DNA of 64,000 nucleotides from positions 11,358,982-11,422,981 of the forward strand of contig OX457027.1 of assembly GCA_949752745.1 (NCBI GenBank), written 5' to 3'. Below the pieces are notes generated by a model that saw only the letters and a program-made list of their open reading frames with translations, made no database searches and was not told where the DNA came from. Shown here piece after piece: positions 1 through 13,308 of the stretch. How positions within the stretch are numbered: the first letter of the stretch is position 1; each line of letters opens with the position of its first letter. Made by a program: the position numbers and the translations under genes. This DNA comes from Protula sp. h YS-2021 (lineage: Eukaryota > Annelida > Polychaeta > Sabellida > Serpulidae).

Positions 1-1500
1 ATTACAAGATAATCAGGCAATTTTCTGGAATACGTTCAGATTTTACTGAAAACCTTCAGTTTTTTTCGCCGATGTTTTAAAGTCTGATGTTATCTTTCTG
101 GGGGAGTGTAAGCTTTTGCACAAAAAAACGTTTTTCGCCAATATTTTGAAGAATGGTCAAGAAAGTAACAAACAGGTAGACACTTACTTGCACGTTTCCA
201 TTAAAATCAAAGAAGGATATGCGTTTTAAAGACAATTGCGCTTTGACCAGTATTCCTGTCAATGCATGGCAAATTGCCACAAAAGTAACACCCAGATAGT
301 AACGTGTGTGACTATTACATAAAACTACAAGGCAATAATTTTCTCAGTTAAAAGTTTTCGGAAAAATTTGCTTTTTAGGCCAATTTTGGCCAATCTCAAA
401 AAAGATAGGCAAACAATAGCGAAGTAGGTACAAATATCCGCATGCCTTATTCAAAATTTAAAGAAGGTGAAAATCACATAACTAGCATTAGTTAAGAATT
501 TTGTAAAAAAAAATGGTTTTTCGCCAATATTTCCGTCAATTTTTCTGAAATATGAAAGAAGTAATGGCTTGGTAGGTAATGATGCTTCGAATTAATAAAA
601 GTGCTAAAAGTTCATAAGAATAAGAGTAGTTTCCTGGACCTGGATTTCGTTCAGATTTTTTGTTTCCATTTTTACTTCAAATTTCTGCCCAATCAGTACT
701 GGCCAGGTAGGTAATAATGTCTGTTACCTTTCCCTTGAATTTCAAACAGTAAGACTATTTTCCTGCAACTATTTAAGAATATATTCCGATAGTTTTTTTT
801 TTGCAACTCATCAAAACAAGTAACAGTCAGATGGACAGTTACGCACTTTACCTTTTACCAAAACTTTAGAATGTTTCAGGGAAAAAACGTGGAAGTACCT
901 TTTCAAGAAAATTGTCTGGAGTTAGTTAAGATCTTACGAAAAACAAATTTCTGCCAATTTGTAAGTAATAGTCAAACGGGTAGTAGTGTATGCTATTGTG
1001 CCAATTTCGTTAAAAATCTAATTGTCTGTCAGTACTCCCATTATTGAATAGGGGAGCGGTGGGCTGGTAATTCTTTCAGAATTGCACTCCAACCTTTGAA
1101 GGATATTATTCGATAATTTGTACTTAACGGTAAGGGATTGTTTTAAAAAGTAAGCACCCACGTGGTAGCCAGTTGCTACGTGAGGGTTCCCTTCCCTTCT
1201 CACCCTCGCCTATTGATGACAGTCTGTATTCTAAACACGAAAATAGATTTCAACGAAAAATTATCTAGATTAAACATCAATGTTTGAAAGATGATGGTAG
1301 ATAAAAATGAGGTTTAGGGGAAGAAATAAGAAAGGTTTTGCCCACGAGAACGAGATAAATGATGAACGGTTGTTTTTTCTGCTCTCGATGAATAGCCTTA
1401 AGGCTTTCAGCGAATTGTTTACGATAGAGGAGGCGCTAACATTTTGAGGATCTTCGCGGGGTGCTAAAGGTATGGGCATTTCATAATTCATTAGTAGTCA
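1..1500. repeat. AT-rich non-coding stretch with a diverged repeat
   Basis: No convincing gene. Between about 60 and 1010 a loose motif recurs about six times at irregular spacing (roughly 130-240 bp): a TTTTTCGCCAAT-like block followed by GTAA...GGTAGGTAAT-like words (near 132, 390, 530, 690, 815 and 960). This looks like an old, decayed satellite. Short open frames here are not supported by any family resemblance. From about 1500 onward the sequence begins to resemble the flanks of the tandem copies B (near 38.2 kb) and C (near 51.25 kb). Confidence 0.35.
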
Positions 1501-1956
1501 AAGCGAATATATATTTGTTGAAACAGATTTCAAGTTTCAAAGGGTCTGACAATTTTTATTTACAATGTTGAAGTAAAACAATCATATCATCAAGCATATT
1601 TATGGGTTTTATTGCATTCTAAAATTAAACCTCGTAGCAAACAATATAAAATGCTAAAACAAACCTTAAAGCATAAGTTTATTTTACAGCAGAAAAAAGA
1701 ACGTTACAATATGTCATATTACCTTCTCGTAATTCCCTATTAAAAACCTTTCAGTTTACTTTTGAAATTCATTACTGTGCTGTAAAACATACCATAATTG
1801 AGGCAACTTTAGAAAATACCTTACCGTGTGGGTTGTTATTTATCTAATTTTAGTTTTATCTAAACCATGGATAACACATATTTGCGACAATCTGTTTTTC
1901 TTCTATCTTTTCTAGAGATAATATGCGATTACAGACATCAATAATAAAGCCCAAAC

Positions 1957-1961
<5 letters not shown>

Positions 1962-2050
<89 letters not shown>
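1962..2050. repeat. (TA)n microsatellite
   Basis: About 45 uninterrupted TA dinucleotides. The sequence just left of it (TAGAGATAA...AATAAAGCCC) matches copy B near 38.30 kb. There the corresponding stretch continues without the TA expansion, and a pogo-like element follows a few tens of bases later. Confidence 0.95.
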
Positions 2051-2051
<1 letters not shown>

Positions 2052-2317
2052 GACACGAACTAAAAGAAGGAAGGCTTATGGAGAAGCAATGGCGTACAAT
2101 ACGTAGCGTGTTGTAATCATTAAAATTCTATCAAACTTATTCAAATCACTTCAGAATGACAGCTGTTTATTTATTTATTTTCTTTTTGTCAGGAGGGGAC
2201 AAATGAATAATGTTCTCTGGATTAAATGCAAAGTAGTGTGCAGCTGTAGTTTCTAGTTGGATTCTTATGAAATGTATCACTTTATATTTCGATGAAAGTT
2301 TTGTTTAAGAGTTCAAA

Positions 2318-2323
2318 TTTATT
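2318..2323 (-). terminator. Candidate polyadenylation signal for BRICHOS copy A
   Basis: AATAAA on the minus strand, 19 nt after the TGA at 2342. It is close to the stop but correctly placed; other A/T-rich signals could serve instead. Confidence 0.4.
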
Positions 2324-2341
2324 TTCTTGTTGAGTGTTAAC

Positions 2342-4717
2342 TCATCCATAATAACAGCGCCTGTAGCAGTAGTAATACCATCTACCGTTGTAAAAGAAAT
2401 AACGGCACCATATGATATAACAACGGATTTGCCTCTTAGATCTTCCCTCTGCAAAAAGAAATACGAAGATATTATTCTACCTTGCTGATTAATGTGCAGT
2501 CCTTGACAAAACGTCGTGTTTATAACTATGTTACGGCAATAAGTACTGAATTTAATGTTATTTATTGTTATTTATTTGTTGGGCATATTTTATTATGCTT
2601 AAACGTGGACGTTTGATGTTGGGTGCAAGTCTAAGATTCGATCGATGAATAGCCGTTTCGTGTGTGCACTTTTCGGAACACCTCCCAGAACGAACAACAA
2701 TGTTGGGGACTCCTCTGCAGAATCTACATTTTTCTAATTATGTAATTCTAACAAACCTACCATTCATTTCATCATCAGTCTTTTCCAGCCAGTAGGAATT
2801 ACGGTGATTGCAGAATGACGTCAGTTCCTCCGGAATATCCTCCACAGACACCATGTCTTCTCCTACGGAGTATTTCAATGTCACACCCTCTCCCTCCACG
2901 GTTTCACCCTAAAACAAGCAGAATTGTAGTCTTAATAAAATGCGACACGCATACCTAGGACAACATACACAAAAATGCATGTAATTTGTTATTTAAAATA
3001 GATCAAAACACACTGATCTGAGACAACTTACATTGTTTCTTCGAAGCATTGCCAAGTCTTCGTCAAATCCTGGAATGTCATCATCCATCTTTGCAAACAG
3101 GCATTTCTGATTCTCGCTTTCATATATGGCGACAATTCGCTGCAAAGCAAAGCGCATTCTAAAAATAACCTTTATCTACAAGCAATAAACATCTCGCAAA
3201 ATTATAAAATAACATCTGGCATCATAATAGGGCTAGAAAAATAAAACATTTAAACATTTATTTATTTAAAAGGAATTTTAACCTACGTAATCTCGATATC
3301 TGGCAAATGCTTATTTAACAAGCTAAGTAACATTGATGTTCTTTTCAAGTTTAATTGTCTTTATTAGGAAATTTTGGCCGTCTTTGTAAGAGGATATTAT
3401 TTTTGAAATACTGTTATTTGACTTACCCTTGAGTGGTCAATTGTTGCCACGTGCGTAATATGCTTCGTTTCTGAAGCTCTGACGATGACAAATTCAGTTT
3501 TCTTTTCCTCGTTCACGACCACATGCTCATTGACTACGGTATTGTTGCGCTTCACGGCAACGTCATATTCAGACTGGAAACAGCATTAGTAAATTTCTAT
3601 TAGTTGCTTATTACAAGTACAATATATGTATTATTGCAGACTGTGTTAATGAAACAATACCAGTTGCTGATTAAAATAAATCAGTCATGTTTAGGAATTT
3701 CTTAGTAAAAAGGTTCTGTTCTAGTTTTTTCAGTTGTTTTGTGAAAATACACATATAATATTCTTTTGCATGAGCTAAATCTTTTATATATTCAAATAAA
3801 GTAATTCATATTATTAGACAACTTATGTATTTATTCCAAAACAACAACAACAAAATATCAACTTAATGAGATTTTTGCAGAGTTAAAACAACTGCCAAAT
3901 TACTTTGTCAGCACAAGTTCCTATTTTTAATCGTATTTTAATGGTTTATTTTCGACATTGCTTTATTCTATCCCGCATAAATTATTGCGTCACACATGAT
4001 TATTGTTTAGCAACACATCACAAAGTCACTGCCTTACGCTTTTTTTGCACTGTACAACAAGTTCCAACTAAACATATATTGTGTTTGAGTTTACAGGAAC
4101 TGAACAATCTAACACCTGTTGGTCTGATAAAATAGAGATTAATGTCTACCTGATCTGCTCTGGTTGTAACGGTCTCTGTGTCACATTTTCCCTCCAGATG
4201 TCCAACGTACCAGGTACCACAAGCCACCAGTATAACGAAAGACACCGCTAGAAAAGCCACAGCTCCAGCGAGGGCCAGAACCACCCGTCCTGCGCTCACA
4301 TTGTTCTACACAAATCAGCAAAGCAATTCCTAGCAAGTCATTACAGCCTGCTTCACGTAAAATAATAATAATTCTAATAATATTTCATACGTTTTTCTGT
4401 GTAATTGGGATGTGACAAGAAAATAAATCTCAATCTCTCTTCTTTTTATAATACTATAATAACACTTCAGTTTGAATGGTTAGCAAAAACATACAAAAAA
4501 ATAAAAATGTCTATGAGCTTAGCATTTCTTTAAGAGAAGGTGAAAAATGGCAATTTAGTGTAGTGTTCTGCGCTCTCGTGTACACGTTTACTGATTTTAG
4601 GATTCGTTCCATCCCTATTTGTAGCTTTGTTGCATAAAATAGTTCCATATCAATACTTTAATAAGGAATAAATCTACTTACCGAACTTCTCTCCTCAACT
4701 ATCGCCGCTTTTTCCAT
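2342..4717 (-). CDS. BRICHOS-domain precursor of a four-cysteine cationic peptide (copy A)
   Basis: Six exons: 4717-4682, 4305-4150, 3573-3427, 3139-3032, 2908-2761, 2448-2342. All introns are GT-AG; the first four are phase 0 and the last is phase 1. Predicted length is 233 residues. Order: short cytosolic start MEKAAIVEERSS; one membrane segment in exon 2 (RVVLALAGAVAFLAVSFVIL) making a type II protein; linker; BRICHOS domain (exons 3-5) with the conserved Asp (ATIDHS) and the cysteine pair (QKCLF and SFCNHRNSYWL); then exon 6 with a furin-type site RSKR and a 29-residue C-terminal peptide. The phase-1 junction fixes the exon 6 frame; other frames read hydrophobic nonsense. The peptide has five Arg, no acidic residue, nine Tyr and Cys at 4, 9, 22, 26 around an Asn-Gly turn. 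Antimicrobial function is inferred from annelid precursors with this architecture. Confidence 0.85.
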
Positions 4718-4782
4718 TTTTATTGTTCTGTTATTGAAGTCTCTGAACCAACAAGTGTGTCCCAAAAGTGCCGCGCATGGGT

Positions 4783-4789
4783 TTTTATA
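4783..4789 (-). promoter_or_regulatory. TATA box of BRICHOS gene copy A
   Basis: TATAAAAAC on the minus strand, about 66-72 nt upstream of the start codon at 4717. Copy C has TATAAAAG at the equivalent place (55316-55323), which supports both as core promoters. Confidence 0.7.
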
Positions 4790-5339
4790 GGGCCATGATT
4801 ATCGAAACCGAAACACGGTTCTTGAAAAACATACCCAGCTAACAAAATGGAGTTAAATCTGTTAATTCAACGTTAGTACATTTCAAAGAGAGTTCTCACA
4901 AACGTCGTTGTAATAGCGGGGATATTTGACAAAGCGTAAATAGTCACATAATTAAATGAAAAAATATATTTCTTTTGTTTTGTAAACTATTGTTTTTTAA
5001 CAATTTCAAACATTTCTCAAAATAAATTAAATTTCGTTTTGTTTTTCTAAAATGAAAAATGAAAAATTTATTACAGCTTCCTGTTACCAACACAAGCAGA
5101 AGAAATTCGCATTTTGGATTGGCCCATATCGAATTACTGAAACACAAACATGGCGATCTAAATATCATTGTTAAAGTCGCGGATATAACATAATGTGTAA
5201 CTCCTTGATATATCATATGTTCATTTCCCATATGCAATGTAACGTAACCTGCAATTCATCGACAAATGTAACCATATGAAATATGAGACAACAAATATAG
5301 CATGCAGCCTGTATGACTGTGATGAAATAAGTCTCTTCT

Positions 5340-5458
5340 CTTTCCCCAACCCCCTCAAGGAGGGCCACTCCCGTACCAACTGGTTACCATGCCTGCCCAG
5401 ACGTTATAAAATGACCCCTAAACGCGGAGTACTGATTTTGAAATAATGCACTTTTTAA
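5340..5458. other. Unit-flank sequence leading into the minisatellite
   Basis: The stretch around CAACTGGTTA...AAATGACCCCTAAACGCGGAGTA resembles 36855-36920 and 50590-50655, where the text reads GTGACCCCTAAACAGGAGTGG. The minisatellite that follows may have grown from this CGCGGAGTA word. No gene is seen between 4800 and 5458. Confidence 0.4.
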
Positions 5459-6085
5459 GAGAACGCGGAGTACGATTCCGAAAGAGAACGCGGAGTATGA
5501 TTCCGAAAAAGAACGCGGAGTATGATTCCGAAAGAGAACGCGGAGTACGATTCCGAAAGAGAAGGCGGAGTATGATTCCGAAAGAGAAGGCGGAGTATGA
5601 TTCCGAAAGAGAACGCGGAGTATGATTCCGAAAGAGAACGCGGAGTATGATTCCGAAAGAGAACGCGGAGTATGATTCCGAAAGAGAAGGCGGAGTATGA
5701 TTCCGAAAGAGAACGCGGAGTATGATTCCGAAAGAGAACGCGGAGTATGATTCCGAAAGAGAACGCGGAGTATGATTCCGAAAGAGAACGCGGAGTATGA
5801 TTCCGAAAGAGAAGGCGGAGTATGATTCCGAAAGAGAACGCGGAGTATGATTCCGAAAGAGAAGGCGGAGTATGATTCCGAAAGAGAACGCAGAGTATGA
5901 TTCCGAAAGAGAAGGCGGAGTATGATTCCGAAAGAGAACGCGGAGTATGATTCCGAAAGAGAACGCTGAGTATGATTCCGAAAAAGAACGCGGAGTATGA
6001 TTCCGAAAAAGAACGCGGAGTATGATTCCGAAAGAGAACGCGGAGTATGATTCCGAAAGAGAACGCGGAGTACGATTCCGAAAGA
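5459..6085. repeat. 25-bp minisatellite, about 25 copies
   Basis: Unit GAGAACGCGGAGTATGATTCCGAAA, with common variants GAAGGCGGAG and GAACGCAGAG. Because 25 is not divisible by three and the unit lacks minus-strand stops, all three minus frames stay open and read the same 25-residue repeat (NHTPRSLSESYSAFSFGII and onward). The long open frames of 211-253 residues here are therefore an artefact of the repeat, not genes. Confidence 0.95.
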
Positions 6086-7600
6086 ACCACTTCTCGCTGG
6101 AAACGCTGCCCACGGAAGGAAAATCATCCCGAACCTTTAACGAAACCGACTGCTCTTGCAGAGAGTAATGGTCAGTCAATTAGTATTGAGATGTTTATAG
6201 TAGTTTTAAACAACACTCGTATATTACTTTCCTTTTGAGACATAACAGACATGACAAGGGCCAAAACGCACGCCAGCCTCTATTTTCGGTTTAGAAAACT
6301 ATTTCAAGCTATTACAGTTGGTCATGAAGGGACTCAAAAAGTTGTTAAGCATTTGTTTATTTTCCAAACAACTAGCTAACTTTTACAATTGTAAGCAACT
6401 ATAGCATCTTTCCATGGAAAGTCTAACATGGGCCATTTGATTTAAATTCACATTCTTTGGCAATGGTCAAAAGTGTTTTGAAGCTTGGATGCGAAGTAAT
6501 TAAAACGAAGTTTACCCTGAGGGTTGAGAGTGGGGGGGGGGGGGGGGGCGTGGGGGGGGGGTCGGGGGAGGGCTGGTAATTTGTTTTCCATTTCTTCAAG
6601 GCTGCACGGAAAGTTTCCAAACAGCATTAACAAAAAATAAACCAATAAATAAACAAAATTAGGGTGATATAAAGGATTGTAAAAGTCGTCATGCGTTCCT
6701 TGCTTACGTGATCTACTTCTTTGCATCAATAAACCAGTGTCTATTGCGCAAGATAAAACAGATAATTTATAAAGTTCAGGCCCCGTATAATTATTTTAAA
6801 GAGTTATTTTTACCCTTTATTTTTAGATCTGAAGGTCTTTCGATGTAATTTAGAAGCGATCCTTGGAAGTTCTAATTGCCCTTGAAGCATTTTGGGGTTG
6901 GTGTTTTCGTCAACTCATACTAATTAAAGGAGACTCCAAGATTACACGGTCATCCGCCTCTAAAACTATTCATATATCATTGCAAGCACAGTCCTAACAA
7001 AATTCTCGCTTTTATTAAACTTAGAAGTTGCATTAGATTTTGTATTTCTACATCATTTGAGCAGTAAATGATTGTGATTTGAGAACGAATTAGTAAAGTA
7101 CTGTTTTTGGTAAGGGCAAAATTTGATTTACATAGTGAGCTGAAAGAGAGGCGACAGGTTTATCTATAACACCATTACCCATTTTAAATGAATTTTAACG
7201 AAGGAATAAATTATTACTGTCAAGCTCCCACAAATTGTATTCTTTATCGAGGACATTGCGGTAAGTCTTATTTTAACTTTTACTTTTAATGTTAAAAATA
7301 GAACATTTGTTTATTGCATATGCATAACAATTTTTAAATAAATTCATGGCATTTGAAAACACATTAATTTAATGTGACAGCTAAGGCTTGGCTTAGGTTT
7401 TATCGTTATCTCAAAGTTTCATATTTTCACATAGAACATTTAATTGATATTGCTCGATTCTTCCACACATTTTATATTTGATTTACATCAAGCTATTGAC
7501 TTATTTCAACAAGTATTTCAATATAACTGTGATGTGTTGCATCATCCTCATTCACTGCTTGGATTGAACAGGTGTTATTATGTGTTCAAGATTATTCATT
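6086..7600. other. Non-coding spacer of unit A
   Basis: No gene is seen. Several segments are shared with the other units, for example the ACATGACAAGGGCCAAAACGCA block near 6248, which recurs near 42.6 kb and, more diverged, near 56.28 kb. A poly-G tract lies at 6531-6560. Confidence 0.5.
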
Positions 7601-7629
7601 GCTTGTGTTAGTGATGGTATACAGGTGTC

Positions 7630-8225
7630 AATGAGAACATGTTTGTTCGCGGCGACATGCTCATATCAGTGATGACGTGGCCGTGTGGTTGATGGCATAC
7701 CCGTGTGAGTCATAATATGCCCGCGTCAATGATAACATGCCCGTATCAGTGACGACATGCCCGTATCAGTGATGACATGCCCGTGTCAGTGATGACATGC
7801 CCGTGTCAGTGATGACATGCCCGTGTCAGTGATGACATGCCCGTGTCAGTGATGGCAAGGCTGTTTCAGTCATGATTCCCGTGTCAGTGATGGCATGTCT
7901 GTGTCAGTGATAATACGCCTACATTAGCGATGGCAAACCCGTGTCAGTGACGCCGTGCCTGTGTCAGTGATGGATGTCAGTCTCGGTGATGGCATACAGC
8001 TGTCAATAATAACATGACTGTTCGCGGTGACACGCCCATGTCATACACGTGACAGTAATGGTAATGGTGTCAGTGATGGGATACCGTGTCAGTGATGGCA
8101 TGTCAGTGTAAATATGGCATGCCTGTGTCAATGATGACATGTCCGTGTCAGTGATGGCATGCACGTGTCAATGATGCCAAACCCGTGTGTGTGATCACAT
8201 GCCACTATTAGTGATGACATGAGCC
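7630..8225. repeat. 20-bp minisatellite GTGTCAGTGATGACATGCCC (unit A)
   Basis: About 28 imperfect copies with core TGTCAGTGATGACATGCCCG and frequent GGC for GAC. A homologous but diverged array lies at 45520-46260 in unit B, so it predates the duplication. Confidence 0.9.
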
Positions 8226-9320
8226 TGTTAAATTCTGTAGAAAAACGACACTGGAAAATGTATAACATTATATTTCTTTTTTTTTTCAGTCTACGTTCCA
8301 TTGGCACAGCACAGGGCACGGCACAGGGAGATGTCAGTCTTCTGTTACAGTTGTAGATCCACCCACGAGGCCCTGCAGCAACGGACCAGCCACTCAGCTA
8401 CGGGATGACGGTATTTGGACGCCCCTCCTCACCGGCGTGCGTCTTTGAGTGTTCGCTGATTATGCCTTCACCATCCCGCACCCCCCCCCCCCCCCCCCCG
8501 CCCCCGGCGTGCTCATCGCGCACCAGTTTAGACTCTTTCACGAGCCTCCTTCACACACATTCAATGATAACGCTTCAAACACCCCCTCCCTCCACCCCCC
8601 CCCCCCCACCCACCCCACCCATTCCTGTGCTTGTTCTGGAAACTTTCGACCAGCCTGTGTCGACACATCTGGACAGAGCTTAACAGTTCCGAAGACTGCA
8701 CTCGATTTCAGTCATGTTGGGAACTGATGTGGTGCATTGGGAGTTTAGTGCTCTTGGACGCTTTTTTTGGAACTGATGCAGGTTACATTATGACAAAGAG
8801 TATGCGAATTCTAATTGTCAGTTTGTAAACCTTGCCAACGATAAGCGTTGGCGTCGTCAGATCTTTTTTTAGTGTGAGTTAAGTTTTTATATGGAATAGA
8901 CTAGGTAAAAACAGGGTCTATGGGTTCTGCTTTAAAAAAAAAAACAAAAAAAAAACAAAGAAACAAACATTTATCTCTAATTTCATGATAGTTGGGCCAG
9001 TAATTTCTTCACTGTTTGGGTGTGGTGACTTGTTTATGTGGCCGTTTTTGCGTCTTAGTTTGCACCTGCTTTAAACTTCCTTATCGAAATTAAGGTAAAT
9101 TATGGTGCATTATAAACCGTTTGGCTGTTTTATGTGTATTTTTTATTCAATCTAGAACCTTATATTTTCTTTCATACATCTTGGTGCAAAACAATTTGCG
9201 TTGGGTGGTGGTGAATTCCCTGTTGTGGCACTTTTTTTTTCTTGCCCCTCCCGCCCGCATCCTGCCCCTTCCCCTTCCTCGGACCCGCCCTGCCCCTCCC
9301 ACGAACTTGCCTTGGGCAGT
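8226..9320. other. Non-coding spacer with homopolymer C tracts
   Basis: Homologous to 46260-47395 in unit B (for example AACTTTCGACCAGCCTGTGTCGACACAT versus AACTTTTGACTAGCCAGTGTCGACACAT). Open frames run across poly-C and are proline-rich artefacts. Neither copy preserves a common reading frame. Confidence 0.5.
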
Positions 9321-12437
<3,117 letters not shown>

Positions 12438-12443
12438 CTTGTG
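12438..12443 (+). repeat. Left target-site duplication CTTGTG
   Basis: Six bases CTTGTG precede the element start AGTAGGAAAAGG. The same six bases follow its right end at 29167-29172. A 6-bp duplication is the hallmark of Maverick/Polinton integration. Confidence 0.9.
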
Positions 12444-13105
12444 AGTAGGAAAAGGCCGGTTTTGGACCACTTGATGACGTCATACTGTCTGGAAGTGACG
12501 TCATACTGTCTGGACCGGAAGTGTTGTCTGGACCGGAAGTGTTGTCTGGACCGGAAGTGCTGTCTGGACCGGAAGTGAGGTCACGATAAGCGTTAGGATA
12601 GGCGCGGCCATCCATGACGTCATAATGAGGTCATAATGAGGTCATAATGAGGTCATAATGAGGTCATACTGAGGTCATAATGAGGTCATAATGAGGTTAT
12701 AATGAGGTCATAATGAGGTCATGCTGTGTGGCGGCTTCCTAGGGTTTCAGTCGATGATCGTCGAAGTCAATGAAGTCAAGCTTTCATTTCCGAAGTCAAT
12801 CGACAACAGACCCTAAAAACTGATGACCTCCCCCCCCCCCCCCCCCTCGAAATTGTGATTTTTGTATATTTATCCGTTTCAGACGATTCTGAACATTTTT
12901 CATTTTTTGGGTCGACCGACCCCCCCCCCCCCCCCCCTCGAAATTGTGATTTTTGCATATTTATCCGTTTCAGACGATTCTGAACATTTTTCATTTTTTG
13001 GGTCGACCGACCCCCCCCCCCCCCTCGAAATAGTGATTTTTGCATATTTATCCGTTTCAGACGATTCTGAACATTTTTCATTTTTTGGGTCGACTGACCC
13101 CCCCC
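12444..13105 (+). repeat. Left terminal inverted repeat of the Polinton
   Basis: Matches 28541-29166 inverted, almost base for base over the outer half. Outer to inner: TGACGTCA palindromes, four GTCTGGACCGGAAGT units, nine 11-bp AGGTCATAATG units, a unique stretch, then three copies of a roughly 80-bp repeat (CGAAATTGTGATTTTTGCAT ... GGGTCGACCGACC) separated by poly-C. The inverted homology resumes at 14205-14350 after an insertion-like segment. Confidence 0.93.
12452..12735 (+). promoter_or_regulatory. Array of transcription-factor-like sites in left TIR
   Basis: Four ACCGGAAGTG words (perfect ETS-family core), three TGACGTCA words (CRE/ATF palindrome) and nine AGGTCA-type half-sites repeated every 11 bp (one reads AGGTTA). 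That spacing is AGGTCA-N5-AGGTCA, the DR5 nuclear-receptor arrangement. The right TIR mirrors it with four ETS cores and about seven half-sites. Function as an enhancer is inference. Confidence 0.55.
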
Positions 13106-13187
13106 CTCAGGACATACTATGGACCGACCCCCCCCCCCCCCCCCCCTAGGCGAGCAACATTCTGTCAAGTCAGCTTCAGTTCCATCA

Positions 13188-13197
13188 GAGGGGTATA
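13188..13197 (+). promoter_or_regulatory. TATA box upstream of the 5' exon of polB
   Basis: GGTATATAAGGG lies about 90 nt before the ATG at 13284. It is followed by two similar cassettes ending in TTTCGGTAAGTG (donor-like at about 13233 and at 13308). Confidence 0.5.
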
Positions 13198-13283
13198 TAA
13201 GGGATGAGCATACAGCAGTGACAGTCATTTCGGTAAGTGGAGCAAGAGTTACACACTACAATTGAATCACATCAGATCCAGGG

Positions 13284-13308
13284 ATGGCATCCAGTGACAA
13301 CTATTTCG
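13284..13308 (+). CDS. Candidate spliced 5' exon of polB
   Basis: ATGGCATCCAGTGACAACTA and on to TTCG (MASSDNYF), followed by the strong donor GTAAGTG. It joins in phase to the acceptor at 14414 (TTTTACTTCATTTCAG), giving VLATTMATVYCHEC. The ORF upstream of 14415 has no ATG (it opens with GTG), so either this exon or the ATG at 14429 must supply the start. Confirmation needs RNA data. Confidence 0.5.

Noticed and set aside
2341..2448. Alternative exon 6 frame reading KSVVISYGAVISF
   Set aside because: The phase-1 donor at 2761 places the frame on RSKR and the cysteine peptide instead, and the copy C exon gives the same result.
4018..4299. A single 93-residue gene from the ATG-like start at 4299
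   Set aside because: It is exon 2 of the BRICHOS gene plus read-through into intron sequence; the spliced model explains it.
5384..6179. Three overlapping open frames of 211-253 residues on the minus strand
   Set aside because: They are one 25-bp tandem repeat read in three frames.
7630..8225. Regular 20-bp repeats considered as a CRISPR array
   Set aside because: No unique spacers; it is a simple tandem repeat in animal DNA.
12776..13228. Gly-rich minus-strand and Pro-rich plus-strand frames in the left TIR
   Set aside because: Poly-C/poly-G and repeat translation inside the terminal repeat; the same happens at 28394-28816.
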